From the NCBI GenBank assembly GCA_963719805.1, contig CAVRDF010000008.1:1550001-1614000 (forward strand): 64,000 nucleotides of DNA. Reading direction: 5' to 3'. A program made the position numbers and the translations under genes. The notes beneath the pieces are model-generated. The model saw nothing but the letters and a program-made list of their open reading frames with translations, was not told the origin of the DNA and did no database searches. Source of the stretch: JAMXLO01 sp963719805 (GTDB taxonomy: Bacteria > Pseudomonadota > Alphaproteobacteria > Acetobacterales > Acetobacteraceae). This document shows, one piece after another, positions 15,437 to 24,146 of the stretch (the stretch's first letter is position 1; every line of letters starts with the position of its first letter).

Positions 15437-18319
15437 GTGCTGTTCAACTCGTACATATTCATATTCGGCTTCCTGCCTGTTGCTTTGGCCGGGTTCGCGA
15501 TACTGGGCCACTTCTCGCGGAGCGGAGCACGTCTCTGGCTGATCGCAATCTCCATGACGTTCTATGCCTGGTGGCGCCCGATCAACATCCTGCTGATGAC
15601 GCCGTCGGTGGTGATCAATTATGGTCTGGCACGGCTGATACAGCGGCTCGGCAAGGATCGGCCGGATGCCGCCCGGTTCGTCGTGATCGTGGGTATTGCC
15701 GCCAATCTGCTGTTCCTGGGCTACTTCAAGTACCTGGATTTCGGCCGCGTGACGGTCAATGAGGTGCTGGGGACCAACCTTGTTCTGACGCATCTCATTT
15801 TGCCGCTCGGCATTTCCTTCATCACCTTCCAGAAGATCGCCTTCCTGGTCGATGTATACGCCGGGCGCATCAAGTCTTTTACCCTGCAGCAGTACACCCT
15901 GTTTGTGCTGTTCTTCCCCCAGTTGATCTCCGGGCCGATTGTGCATTTCCGTGAGATGATGCCGCAGTTTGAAAAGGCGCCCTACCGTCTGAACGGTGAG
16001 GACGTCGCGGTGGCGATCAGTTTGTTCTCGTTCGGCCTGTTCAAGAAGATGGTGCTCGCTGACTCCATCGCTCCCTATGTCTCGACGATCTACGACACGG
16101 CGGCTTCAGGTGGCTCGGTATCGCTGATTTACGCATGGATGGCTGCGATAGGCTTCATGCTGCAGCTCTATTTCGATTTCTCCGGATACACCGACATGGC
16201 GTTGGGCCTGGCGCGGTTCTTCGGCATCAAGCTGCCCATGAACTTCAACTCACCGCTCAAGGCATCAAGCATCATCGAATTCTGGGTGCGCTGGCACGCC
16301 AGCCTGACGCGGTTCCTTACCGCTTACACCTTCAATCCGGTGCTGCTGGCGATCAGCCGGCGCCGGACGGCCAAGAACCTGCCGTTGATATCCGGGACCA
16401 AGACCACAGCCGGTGCATTTCTATCGCTGCTCGTCATGCCGACGATGTTGACCATGTTCCTGTCAGGACTCTGGCACGGCGCCGGCATGCAGTTCATCGT
16501 GTTCGGCGTGCTGCACGGGATCTATCTCTGCATCAATCATGCCTGGCGGGCAGTCCGGCCGGCACTCTGGCGGAACGCCGAAAGCTATAACCGGCTCACG
16601 GGTCCGGTTGCATGGTTCATTACCTTTTTAGGCGTGATCATCGCGGAAGTCTTTTTCAGGGCACCATCGGTCGGAACCGCGCTGACCGTATTGCGTGGCA
16701 TGTTTGGATACTCCGGTGTTGCAGTACCGGATGCGGTTCTGGCGCGCCTTGGCGGTTTGGGTGGTGCTTTGCAGGGTCTAGGTGTCGCGGCAAGCAACGC
16801 CCCGGGCGGCGCCTTTCTCAAGATGGCCGCGTGGCTGCTGTTGCTTCTGGCAATCGCGCTGATCCCGCCAAATACCCTGCAGATGCTAGCGAACTATGAG
16901 CCGGCATTGGGCTTCAAGTTACGTGCCAAGGATTCCTTCGCTCTGTCATTTTTAAGTTGGCGGCCATCACCAGCTTGGGCGATCTGCATTTCCGTGGTCA
17001 GCGTCCTGGGCATTCTTTCGCTGGGGCAACTCAGCACCTTCCTGTACCTGGCAGTTCTGATGCCGCAACCCGTTCGCTTTTTCCGCACCTGGCTGATCGC
17101 CTCGCTGGCGTTGCTGACGCTTGTCGCCGGCTTCAATGCGTTGATTGATCCCTACGCGGTGTTCGGCACACCGCGGGTCGCCAAACTGAACGCCTTCAAG
17201 ACTGCCTCAGCAACTCACGCTGCTCTGTCCAAGACCTATGAAGTGGAGCGCATCCGGCCGACTACCGTGCTGATCGGGTCGTCGACCGTGGACATCGGAT
17301 TGGATCCGGAAGATTCGATCTGGCCGAAAGATCTGCGGCCCGTATTCGATTACGGTGTGCCTGGCTCGCTTCCTCAGTTCCAATATCGAGCATTACAGCA
17401 GGCAGACGCGGCAGGAACACTCAAGCTGGCTATCATCGTGCTGAGCTTTGTCGACGCTCTACAGCCGCCGGCTGAAAATGCCGCTGAGCATCGTCCGACC
17501 GAAGACGAACGCAGGCTGCGCGTAACGCTCGACGGGCACGCGAACCCTGGACGCGTGCTGCAGGAGCTTAAGGACACGTTTCTCAGCACTCTCACGATTG
17601 CAGCCCTAGGCGATAGCGTCAGCACCGTGTTGTCGCAGTGGCAACCGGATGCGCTCAATCTTACAGAGCATGGCTCGACCACCGAGGGAGCATTTCGCCG
17701 CGTTGCCAAAGCCGAAGGCTACGCGACACTCTTCGAGCTGAAGGAAGAGGAGTATGCGCGCAAGCTCGACGCTGCTGCACGACAGTCGAGCGGGGCAAAT
17801 GACAAACTTTACTGGCTGAACACGGTGGAGCAGATGCTCGCGTTCTGCCAGTCACACCACATCAGGCCGGTTTTCGTGATCGCCCCTTATCATGCGGATA
17901 TGCTCGATCTCATCGACAAGACCGGACTGTGGCGAACATTCGAAACCTGGAAGATCGCATTGACCGATCTGATGCAGCGCGACAAATCGGCAGGCGCGGC
18001 GCTGTGGGACTTCACCAACTACGACCAATACTCGACCGAGGAAGTCCCCGCCGCTCGCGGCACCAGTGCCGCGGCAATGCGGTGGTTCTGGGAGCCAGTG
18101 CATTTCAAGAAGGCGCTCGGCAGCATCGTTCTGCGCCGCATTTTGCTGGGCGATCCGGCTGGCTTCGGTACGCAGCTTACTTCGGACAATGTAGGTGCGG
18201 CGCTGGCAGCCATACGGTCAGCGCGGCAGGCCTACTGGGAGGGAGCAGGCGCCTCGGCGTCGCGGGTCAGCAGCGTGGTCGCCCGCGTGGCGCGGACCGA
18301 CGGACTGCCGACATTCTAA
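15437..18319 (+). CDS. MBOAT O-acyltransferase fused in frame to a membrane-anchored SGNH-like protein
   Basis: 960 codons from GTG 15437. Residues 1 to about 540 are an AlgI/DltB-like MBOAT with 10 or more TM helices (LFFPQLISGPIVHFREMMPQ; catalytic His347 in LSGLWHGAGMQF). From Met at 17060 a second protein begins: one TM anchor, then an SGNH/AlgX-like domain with GSS at 614-616 (VLIGSSTVDIGLDPED). MBOATs normally end FLYFQF-stop. In the +1 frame this region reads WQF then TGA at 17058-17060, overlapping the ATG at 17060. So these were probably two overlapping genes, joined by one extra base around 17042-17048. The likely role is O-acylation of an exported polymer or lipid. Confidence 0.85.
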   Translation: MLFNSYIFIFGFLPVALAGFAILGHFSRSGARLWLIAISMTFYAWWRPINILLMTPSVVINYGLARLIQRLGKDRPDAARFVVIVGIAANLLFLGYFKYLDFGRVTVNEVLGTNLVLTHLILPLGISFITFQKIAFLVDVYAGRIKSFTLQQYTLFVLFFPQLISGPIVHFREMMPQFEKAPYRLNGEDVAVAISLFSFGLFKKMVLADSIAPYVSTIYDTAASGGSVSLIYAWMAAIGFMLQLYFDFSGYTDMALGLARFFGIKLPMNFNSPLKASSIIEFWVRWHASLTRFLTAYTFNPVLLAISRRRTAKNLPLISGTKTTAGAFLSLLVMPTMLTMFLSGLWHGAGMQFIVFGVLHGIYLCINHAWRAVRPALWRNAESYNRLTGPVAWFITFLGVIIAEVFFRAPSVGTALTVLRGMFGYSGVAVPDAVLARLGGLGGALQGLGVAASNAPGGAFLKMAAWLLLLLAIALIPPNTLQMLANYEPALGFKLRAKDSFALSFLSWRPSPAWAICISVVSVLGILSLGQLSTFLYLAVLMPQPVRFFRTWLIASLALLTLVAGFNALIDPYAVFGTPRVAKLNAFKTASATHAALSKTYEVERIRPTTVLIGSSTVDIGLDPEDSIWPKDLRPVFDYGVPGSLPQFQYRALQQADAAGTLKLAIIVLSFVDALQPPAENAAEHRPTEDERRLRVTLDGHANPGRVLQELKDTFLSTLTIAALGDSVSTVLSQWQPDALNLTEHGSTTEGAFRRVAKAEGYATLFELKEEEYARKLDAAARQSSGANDKLYWLNTVEQMLAFCQSHHIRPVFVIAPYHADMLDLIDKTGLWRTFETWKIALTDLMQRDKSAGAALWDFTNYDQYSTEEVPAARGTSAAAMRWFWEPVHFKKALGSIVLRRILLGDPAGFGTQLTSDNVGAALAAIRSARQAYWEGAGASASRVSSVVARVARTDGLPTF

Positions 18320-18362
18320 ACGCCCGTGTCAGTTCCGATGATCGGACGATCCGGCGTCGGCA

Positions 18363-18515
18363 TCAACGCCCTTCTTGGCCAGAGTTCGGGTACTCATCCG
18401 CCAACTTGAGCAGGGCGTCCCGAACCCGCTCTGTCTGTGCTATCTCTCGGTAATACCAGGCACATGAGCGCGGCGTGTCAGCCGACAGCGAGGGCGGCGA
18501 TCGGTTGTCTGACAT
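18363..18515 (-). CDS. Small hypothetical protein, 50 residues
   Basis: Starts MSDNRSPPSLSADTPRSCAW and continues with a charged helix, YYREIAQTERVRDALLKLAD. Several alphaproteobacteria encode short proteins with a similar RxxA...LLxLADEY helix, of unknown function. No signal peptide or TM segment is visible. The start at 18515 is inferred; support is limited to the protein's regular amphipathic character. It converges on the MBOAT gene. Confidence 0.4.
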   Translation of the reverse strand: MSDNRSPPSLSADTPRSCAWYYREIAQTERVRDALLKLADEYPNSGQEGR

Positions 18516-18637
18516 TCGGTGGCGTCGCCCCTTCTGGTTGCGGCGCCCTCGATACGCTTGGCGGTCTGTCGATCTGGTTTCAGTTCGGCCGGGGCGATCT
18601 CGCCTCGGCCACCATCGCCGATCGTCGTCGTTGGAGC

Positions 18638-18823
18638 TTATTCGACCTCGAGCAAGACCGGCGGCCTGACCAGCCGCCACGTCTGGTGTCGTGGCAATCT
18701 CGGTAGCGATACCCCCTCGGAGAACTGAAGAACCTTCCCGGTCGGACTGCCGAACAGGTTCAACTCCTCATACCGACCAGTCACTGGTACTGGATCGCCA
18801 GGCTCATGCACGCTGTCGTTCAT
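18638..18823 (-). CDS. YjzC-like small conserved hypothetical protein
   Basis: 61 residues from ATG 18823, preceded by a strong GGGGGAGG Shine-Dalgarno sequence. The core GRYEELNLFGSPTGKVLQF followed by RHQTWRLVRPP resembles a small family common in Acetobacteraceae and Methylobacterium (PGxxAPxTGxYEExNxFGxPTG). No function is known. It is hydrophilic and probably cytosolic. Confidence 0.65.
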   Translation of the reverse strand: MNDSVHEPGDPVPVTGRYEELNLFGSPTGKVLQFSEGVSLPRLPRHQTWRLVRPPVLLEVE

Positions 18824-18910
18824 GATAGCCTCCCCCGCTGCTGAGCGGGAAATGCACAACCCTGGCCGCCCGGCCAATGAGCTAGATCACACCGCCGCGG
18901 TTTTCAGCGC

Positions 18911-19147
18911 TCAAAGTCCCGGGCGCATGATCGTGCCTGGCGGCACTCCGGCAAACCTGTGCTCCTGACGATAGTCGGCAGCCAGCTGGTCGCGATCGGG
19001 TCCCGCCGGACCACATTGAATGTGCCGATGATGGTGGCGGGCTTCGCGCGCCGCGGCCTGCCACAGCCGATCGTCTGTCATCGGCCCTTCAACCGAGAAC
19101 ACCGCGCGATCATGGTCACTGATGATCAGGTAGAAGGGCTCAGGCAT
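18911..19147 (-). CDS. Small conserved hypothetical protein, 78 residues
   Basis: Begins MPEPFYLIISDHDRAVFSVE and contains the pattern GPMTDDRLWQAAAREARHH and CGPAGPDRDQLAADY, then GVPPGTIMRPG. This pattern matches a short alphaproteobacterial family that I recognise only as hypothetical. It is soluble, His/Arg-rich and lies in a run of similar short genes on the same strand. Confidence 0.55.
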   Translation of the reverse strand: MPEPFYLIISDHDRAVFSVEGPMTDDRLWQAAAREARHHHRHIQCGPAGPDRDQLAADYRQEHRFAGVPPGTIMRPGL

Positions 19148-19182
19148 GTGGTAACCAACGTTCGCATCGAGGTAGCGAGGTA

Positions 19183-19371
19183 TCAGTTATCCCCGCTGTC
19201 GATCGGCAGGTTCATGTCGCTTAACAGGGCGGCATGCTGGGCCATCTTCTCATAACCCGCGGCGATCATCAGCATGGTGTGCCGCGCGCCGGCAGAGTTC
19301 AACGTGCCGGCAGCTTGCCGGGTGTTTGCAGCCTTCGTTAGCCAATCCGACGGCGTTTGGAAGTCTGCCAT
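19183..19371 (-). CDS. Small conserved hypothetical protein, 62 residues
   Basis: The likely start is ATG 19371 (MADFQTPSDWLTKAANTRQ). The rest, ARHTMLMIAAGYEKMAQHAA, forms a second amphipathic helix; the two-helix pattern is frequent in short rhizobial and acetobacterial proteins of unknown function. It is on the same strand as the two preceding small genes but separated from them, so an operon is possible but not clear. Confidence 0.5.
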   Translation of the reverse strand: MADFQTPSDWLTKAANTRQAAGTLNSAGARHTMLMIAAGYEKMAQHAALLSDMNLPIDSGDN

Positions 19372-19510
19372 CGTAAACAAGTGGGGCCGGCGGTCCTCCG
19401 CACACTATCTCTTTTCCGTGATACAGCGTGGCGGCTGAGGCAGCGTCGAGCAATTCCGCCCAGCATGCCCCATCTCCCATGCTGCAATTGATCACGGCGA
19501 GACAACTGAC

Positions 19511-19749
19511 ATGGCAAAAATCCACTACCGGATCGTCGCCCACGATGGCGGTTGGGCTTACAAGCTCAATGATGTCTTCTCGGAACCCTTTCCCAGCAAG
19601 TCCGCTGCTCTGGCGGCAGCCAAGAAGTCGCCGCGGAGCAGCATGTGCCGGGCGACACGACCCACATCGAATATCAGGATGAAACCGGGGCATGGCACTC
19701 CGAATTGTCCGAAAGTGACGATAGACCGGACGCCGATGTCGTAGTCTGA
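19511..19749 (+). pseudogene. Small conserved hypothetical protein with one-base frameshift
   Basis: The first frame gives MAKIHYRIVAHDGGWAYKLN and FSEPFPSKSAALAAAKK. At about 19627 one base appears to be missing. The following frame continues VAAEQHVPGDTTHIEYQDE and TGAWHSELSESDDRPDADV, ending at TGA 19747-19749. The rejoined 80-residue protein resembles a DUF2188-like short family (HDGGWAY...FSEPFP...A..AAK). Without the shift the product would end in an unrelated Arg/Pro-rich tail. Real decay and base-calling error cannot be told apart. Confidence 0.55.
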
Positions 19750-19878
19750 CGAACAGCTGGAAAGTCGGCGGTTACGCTGCACCGACGCCTCGGCGAAGCC
19801 GAAACCCCGGTCATGATGCAGGCCGCTGCCTTGCGGTGCACATTGATCTCGCGGCGTATCGGGATCACAGTGCGCCGC

Positions 19879-20296
19879 ATGAGCACCGCGATCGACCTTG
19901 AGACACAGTGGCACGACATGCCGGATGCTTGCCCGTTCGCGGAAGTGCTCGGCCCGGTGCAGCGGCGGCGTGTGGATGGTCAGTTCGTCTATGGCCTTCG
20001 CGTCACGCAGCGTCATACCAACAGTACCCGGCATCATGCATGGCGGCGTGGTCACCGCCTTTCTCGATGAGGTCATTGGCGAAATCGTCAACGACCTTGG
20101 GCAGCGCAAGCATGTGACTGTGCAGTTCAGCACGACCTTCTTGAGCATGGCCAAGGTCGGTGATTTTCTCGAGTGCGACTGTCAAATTGTACGCGCCACG
20201 CGATCGATGACCTTTATCCAGGCGCAACTCAACGTGGCTGGGGACGCCATCGCGACAGCGACCGCAATCTTCAAGGCAATGCGTCCCGCGGCGTAA
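19879..20296 (+). pseudogene. PaaI-like hotdog thioesterase, frameshifted
   Basis: The first frame starts MSTAIDLETQWHDMPDACPF at 19879 and runs to GQFVYGLRVTQRH. The next frame carries the hotdog core: GIMHGGVVTAFLDEVIGEIV, with the HGG motif, then FLECDCQIVRATRSMTFIQA, ending at 20296. The change lies at about 20005-20025 and fits one extra base. The complete protein would be about 138 residues, normal for PaaI-type acyl-CoA thioesterases. It is convergent with the sucD-like gene, 10 bp away. Confidence 0.65.
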
Positions 20297-20306
20297 CGCC
20301 TGGGCA

Positions 20307-21188
20307 TCAACCGTGCAGCAATGCGCGTTGCACGGCAGCGGCAACCTGCGTGACACGACCGACGGCTTCACAGCCTGCAGCGCGGAAGGCGGCGAGTTTC
20401 GCTGGCGCGGTGGTATCAGCGGCTTTGCTGCCCCCATGGATGGCGCCGGCGTGGCCCATGCGTTTTTCGGCGGGCGCGTGCTGCGCGGCGATGTAAGCAA
20501 CGAGCGGCTTTTGCATGCGCGGCAGCATCGAGATCGCCTGATACTCCAGACCGCCACCTGGCTCGCCAATCAGCACGATCAGGTCGGTTTCATCATCGGC
20601 GTCAAACAACGGCAGCACGTCGGCATAAGTGGTGCCGATGACCGGATCGCCACCCAAACACACGACACTGCTTTCGCCAAAACCCAGCTTCTGGAGGTCC
20701 TCGATCACCTCGTAGGTCAACGTGCCGCTCTTCGAGACGATGCCAATCCGCCCCGGCCGAACAACTGCGTCATTCAGGTCGGCAAGGTTCGCCTTGCCGG
20801 GACTGATGACGCCGGCAGAATTTGGCCCCAGCAGCCTGGCGCCGCGCGAACGCGCGTAGGCGCGCATCAGGATCGCGTCATGCACCGGCACGTTCTCGGT
20901 GTACAGCACCAGCGTGCCGATCCCGGCGGTCAGCAACTCCAGCACTGCATCCAATGCCAGTTCACTGCGCACCACCGTCAGAGCGGCATTCGCACCAATT
21001 GCCGCGACGGCCGCATCGACATTGTCGAACACCGGCACACCCTCAACCTTCTGTCCGGCGCGGCCAGGTGCCACGCCACCGACCAGCGGCGTTCCACCAG
21101 CAAGCATGCGCTGCGCGTAACTGCGACCGGTGGGGCCGGTGATGCCTTGGATCAGAATGCGGGAATCGGCATCAACCAGAATGGCCAT
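20307..21188 (-). CDS. sucD: Succinate/malate-CoA ligase, alpha subunit-like
   Basis: 293 residues from ATG 21188. The CoA-binding Rossmann part is RILIQGITGPTGRSYAQRML, and the phosphohistidine region is MGHAGAIHGGSKAADT. Length and motifs fit the ADP-forming CoA-ligase alpha subunit. The beta subunit lies 10 bp upstream in the same operon, behind an IclR regulator. There are no sucAB or mdh genes nearby, so this is probably an accessory enzyme acting on succinate, malate or a related diacid rather than the TCA-cycle copy. Confidence 0.88.
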   Translation of the reverse strand: MAILVDADSRILIQGITGPTGRSYAQRMLAGGTPLVGGVAPGRAGQKVEGVPVFDNVDAAVAAIGANAALTVVRSELALDAVLELLTAGIGTLVLYTENVPVHDAILMRAYARSRGARLLGPNSAGVISPGKANLADLNDAVVRPGRIGIVSKSGTLTYEVIEDLQKLGFGESSVVCLGGDPVIGTTYADVLPLFDADDETDLIVLIGEPGGGLEYQAISMLPRMQKPLVAYIAAQHAPAEKRMGHAGAIHGGSKAADTTAPAKLAAFRAAGCEAVGRVTQVAAAVQRALLHG

Positions 21189-21198
21189 CGTTGTTACG

Positions 21199-22320
21199 TC
21201 AGCTGCTGGCAGCGCGATGGACGGCCAGCGCGCAGACTTCAGCAAAATCCCGCAACATGCCGCAGCCGTGCTGCGACAAAATTGCCGCTGCCTCGGCTTC
21301 CTTCATGCCACGCAGACGCAAGACCATTCTCTCCGCGGTCAATCCAGGGACGCACTGCAACGCACGAACGACGCCTTCGGCTATCGTCGCAAGATTGCGG
21401 AACTGGAAATGCACATTCAGCATGACAACAGCGGGCACCAGCGAGCGCCAGGCCAGTCCGATGACGTCCGCGATACGGTCCGGCCCGTGCGCCATCGCGC
21501 CATGCAGTTCGATCACACCGGACATCGTTCCGCCGAGCGAGATCACTTCATCCAGGGTCGCCATTGTCATCCCGGCGCCGTTCATAATGGCAACGATGCC
21601 GTGCCTGGGTCCGGTTTCGATGCCGATGACGCCAAGGTCACGGCTCTCCATTTCAAATGCCGTGCCCGCCGGGACCGCGCGGCGTCCCGGGTGGCGAAAG
21701 GCAGCATCCTCGTCCAGCAGCACCTTGGCATCCGCTGCGATCAGGCGATCGTCGTTCGTCAATACCAATGGATTGATCTCGATCAACTCGGCGTCCTGCG
21801 CGATCAGCGCGCCATGCAGGCGCTGCAATGTCTGGCCAAACGCATCGGCGATGCCGGCTTCAAGCTCGAGCGCCCGCAGCACGCGATTGATCATGAACGG
21901 CCGCAATCCGATCAAGGGATCGACTGGTTCGCGCAGAATACGATCCGCCGGCACTGACTCGATATCCACGCCGCCATCGGCACAGACCAGGAGTGCCGGC
22001 ATTCCGGCATCACGATCCACCATTGCCGCAACATAAAATTCCCGCACGACGTCGAGTCGCTGCTCGATGTAGATGTCCTGGACCGGCTCGCCATTGAGTG
22101 TCGTGCCCTGGAGCGCGTGCGCCAGTTCCAGCGCGGCGACGCGATCGGGCGCGAAGCGGATCCCACCGGCCTTGCCGCGCCCGCCGGCGAAGACCTGCGC
22201 CTTGACCACCAAGTCCTGTTGCAATGCGGGCGGCAGGTCGCGGTGCAGGCCGCCCAGAGGTATTGCGATGCCTGCTTGCGCCAGGATCGCCTTGCCTTCG
22301 TGTTCAAGCAGCTTGATCAT
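21199..22320 (-). CDS. sucC: Succinate/malate-CoA ligase, beta subunit-like
   Basis: 374 residues from ATG 22320. It has an ATP-grasp N-terminus (MIKLLEHEGKAILAQAGIAI; LVVKAQVFAGGRGKAGGIRF) and the metal-site region AELIEINPLVLTNDDRLIAA, then ETGPRHGIVAIMNGAGMTMA and IELHGAMAHGPDRI. It is somewhat shorter than typical SucC (about 390). The nucleotide-binding subunit pairs with the product of the downstream gene. The IclR gene ends 13 bp upstream, so all three form one operon. Confidence 0.9.
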   Translation of the reverse strand: MIKLLEHEGKAILAQAGIAIPLGGLHRDLPPALQQDLVVKAQVFAGGRGKAGGIRFAPDRVAALELAHALQGTTLNGEPVQDIYIEQRLDVVREFYVAAMVDRDAGMPALLVCADGGVDIESVPADRILREPVDPLIGLRPFMINRVLRALELEAGIADAFGQTLQRLHGALIAQDAELIEINPLVLTNDDRLIAADAKVLLDEDAAFRHPGRRAVPAGTAFEMESRDLGVIGIETGPRHGIVAIMNGAGMTMATLDEVISLGGTMSGVIELHGAMAHGPDRIADVIGLAWRSLVPAVVMLNVHFQFRNLATIAEGVVRALQCVPGLTAERMVLRLRGMKEAEAAAILSQHGCGMLRDFAEVCALAVHRAASS

Positions 22321-22333
22321 CGCCGCGTTTCGA

Positions 22334-23182
22334 TCACCCAGCGGCGAGCAGAGCGGGGCGGAACTCGCTCGTCTCAGACACCGCGGTTGCCACTTCGCGG
22401 ATGGTCGGACCCAGTTTGCGGGCCACGTCCGCCGCTTTCCATTCGGACGTAGAGACAGAAATATTGACAGCAGCAGTAGTGGTGCCATCGGCGCGGCGCA
22501 CGGGTGCGGCAACAGTGATGTCGCCGAGCGTGCTTTCCTGCGCCGTCAGGGCAAATCCGCGCGATCGCGCCAGGCGAACCTCGGCCATGATCGCTCGCAT
22601 GGAGGTCTTGGTATGCGCGGTATAGGCCAAGCGGCTGGAACGGCGCAGGATGTCCATCGCGACATCGTCCGGCATGGTCGATAGGATGGCCCTGCCACCC
22701 GCACTGCAGAACGCCGGGCGGCGCATCCCAAGCACGACATCTACTGTAACGATGCGGCGCCCCGGATAGCGCACGACATAGATCACATCGGTGTCGTCGA
22801 GTTCGGTCAGGTTCACCGTGGCATCGATCGCCTTGTTGAGCTCGTAAAGCTGGTGCCGCGCTCGAGTGACCAGTGAATCCGTGCGCAGGTAGATCATCCC
22901 CAGGCTCAGGATCTTCGGAGAGATCGTGTACCGCCGCGCCTCCTTGTCCTTCTTCAGATAACCCAGCGCGGTCAGCGTGTAGGTGAAGCGTTGCGCGGCG
23001 CTCTTATCCAGTCCGCTGGCTTCCGCGATCTCGGTCAGGCTCAGGCTGCGCTGCCGTGCTTCAAATGCGCGCAGGATCTGGAACGCCTTCTCTACCGAGG
23101 CAACGAACCAGACTGGATCTGAAGAGGACCTGTTGTCCTGCAACCGGCGCTCCTTGACAGGCGGTGAGCCACGATATTGCAT
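22334..23182 (-). CDS. IclR-family transcriptional regulator
   Basis: 282 residues from ATG 23182. The winged helix is VEKAFQILRAFEARQRSLSL and SGLDKSAAQRFTYTLTALGY; the effector domain contains YVVRYPGRRIV, AFCSAGGRAILS and ALTAQESTLGDITVAAPV, all typical of IclR. It heads the ligase operon and is divergent from the enoyl-CoA hydratase gene across 30 bp that contain a 10-bp palindrome. It probably controls both directions in response to an acid or its CoA ester. Confidence 0.92.
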   Translation of the reverse strand: MQYRGSPPVKERRLQDNRSSSDPVWFVASVEKAFQILRAFEARQRSLSLTEIAEASGLDKSAAQRFTYTLTALGYLKKDKEARRYTISPKILSLGMIYLRTDSLVTRARHQLYELNKAIDATVNLTELDDTDVIYVVRYPGRRIVTVDVVLGMRRPAFCSAGGRAILSTMPDDVAMDILRRSSRLAYTAHTKTSMRAIMAEVRLARSRGFALTAQESTLGDITVAAPVRRADGTTTAAVNISVSTSEWKAADVARKLGPTIREVATAVSETSEFRPALLAAG

Positions 23183-23189
23183 ACCAATA

Positions 23190-23199
23190 CAAACGTTTG
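23190..23199. promoter_or_regulatory. Palindrome CAAACGTTTG, candidate IclR operator
   Basis: A perfect 10-bp inverted repeat lies between the divergent starts of the IclR gene (23182) and the hydratase gene (23213), with partial extension on either side. Position and symmetry fit an operator for the regulator; no experimental or comparative support is available. Confidence 0.4.
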
Positions 23200-23212
23200 C
23201 AATGAGGGCGCC

Positions 23213-24100
23213 ATGAGCGACACCCCAGCCTCCGCCGGTCTGCCAGGCAACAGCGGCGTCGGGGTCGAGACCGCACCAGTCGATGCCCGACTCTCCTATG
23301 CCGTAGCTGACAACATCGCCACCATCGGCATCGAGCGGGCACAAAAGCTGAATGCATTGCTGCCCGACATGATTCTGAACTTCTCGGATCTTATCGAGCG
23401 CGCACGCCGCGATCCGCAGGTTCGTGCGGTGGTGATCCGCGGTGCTGGCAAGAGCTTCTGCGCCGGTGACGACCTCAACCCGGAAGATCGATTCAAGTAC
23501 GGTCCGCCCGACCTGCATACGCGTTTGAAGATGGGATATCCGCGGCTGATCAATGACATCCTGCAATTGCGCAAACCGGTGGTAGCAATGCTGCGTGGCT
23601 ATGCGGTCGGTGCCGGCTTCGACCTGTCGCTGGCGTGCGACTTCCGCATTGCCGCACCGGACACCAAAATGGCGGCAATCTATGTGAGGCGCGGCTTGGG
23701 TGGCGGCTGTTCCTATCTGCTGCCGCGCTATGTCGGCTTCGGCAAGGCAACCGAGCTCATGCTGCTGGGCGACATGATCGACGCGCAGGAGGCCCTGCGG
23801 CTCAACCTGATAACCAGGCTGGTTCCTGAGGAGCAGCTTGAAGCGGAGACCTATGCGCTGGCAAAGCAACTCGCACGCGGCGCCACGCAGGCCATCGGCG
23901 CGATCAAGAATGCCCGCAACCAAGGCCTCGGCTGCGATCCGGTCAAGGGTCTGGAATGGCAGATCCTGTGCAACGTCGATCTGATGTTCCATCGCGATGC
24001 GCGCGAAGGTCCGCGCGCCTATCTGGAACGGCGCGAACCGAATTTCACCGGCGAATGGATCGATCTGCAGTACGATACCTTCGATCCAGAGTACCGCTAG
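23213..24100 (+). CDS. Enoyl-CoA hydratase/isomerase family protein
   Basis: 295 residues from ATG 23213. The crotonase fold is clear from VVIRGAGKSFCAGDDLNPED, where the first oxyanion-hole segment lies, and GYAVGAGFDLSLACDFRIAA for the second. It lacks the double Glu pattern I would expect of a standard hydratase, so isomerase, hydrolase or lyase activity on a CoA ester is possible. The N-terminal 25 residues are a Gly/Pro/Ala-rich extension. It is divergent from the IclR-sucC-sucD operon and followed by a solute-binding protein. Confidence 0.88.
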   Translation: MSDTPASAGLPGNSGVGVETAPVDARLSYAVADNIATIGIERAQKLNALLPDMILNFSDLIERARRDPQVRAVVIRGAGKSFCAGDDLNPEDRFKYGPPDLHTRLKMGYPRLINDILQLRKPVVAMLRGYAVGAGFDLSLACDFRIAAPDTKMAAIYVRRGLGGGCSYLLPRYVGFGKATELMLLGDMIDAQEALRLNLITRLVPEEQLEAETYALAKQLARGATQAIGAIKNARNQGLGCDPVKGLEWQILCNVDLMFHRDAREGPRAYLERREPNFTGEWIDLQYDTFDPEYR

Positions 24101-24146
24101 CGGCCCGGAGAACGCACGTACAAGCAACAAACAGGGGGAGCGGGGG

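Noticed and set aside
18328..18350. Possible terminator after the MBOAT gene (TCCGATGATCGGA)
   Set aside because: The arms are separated by one base and cannot form a hairpin loop, and no T run follows.
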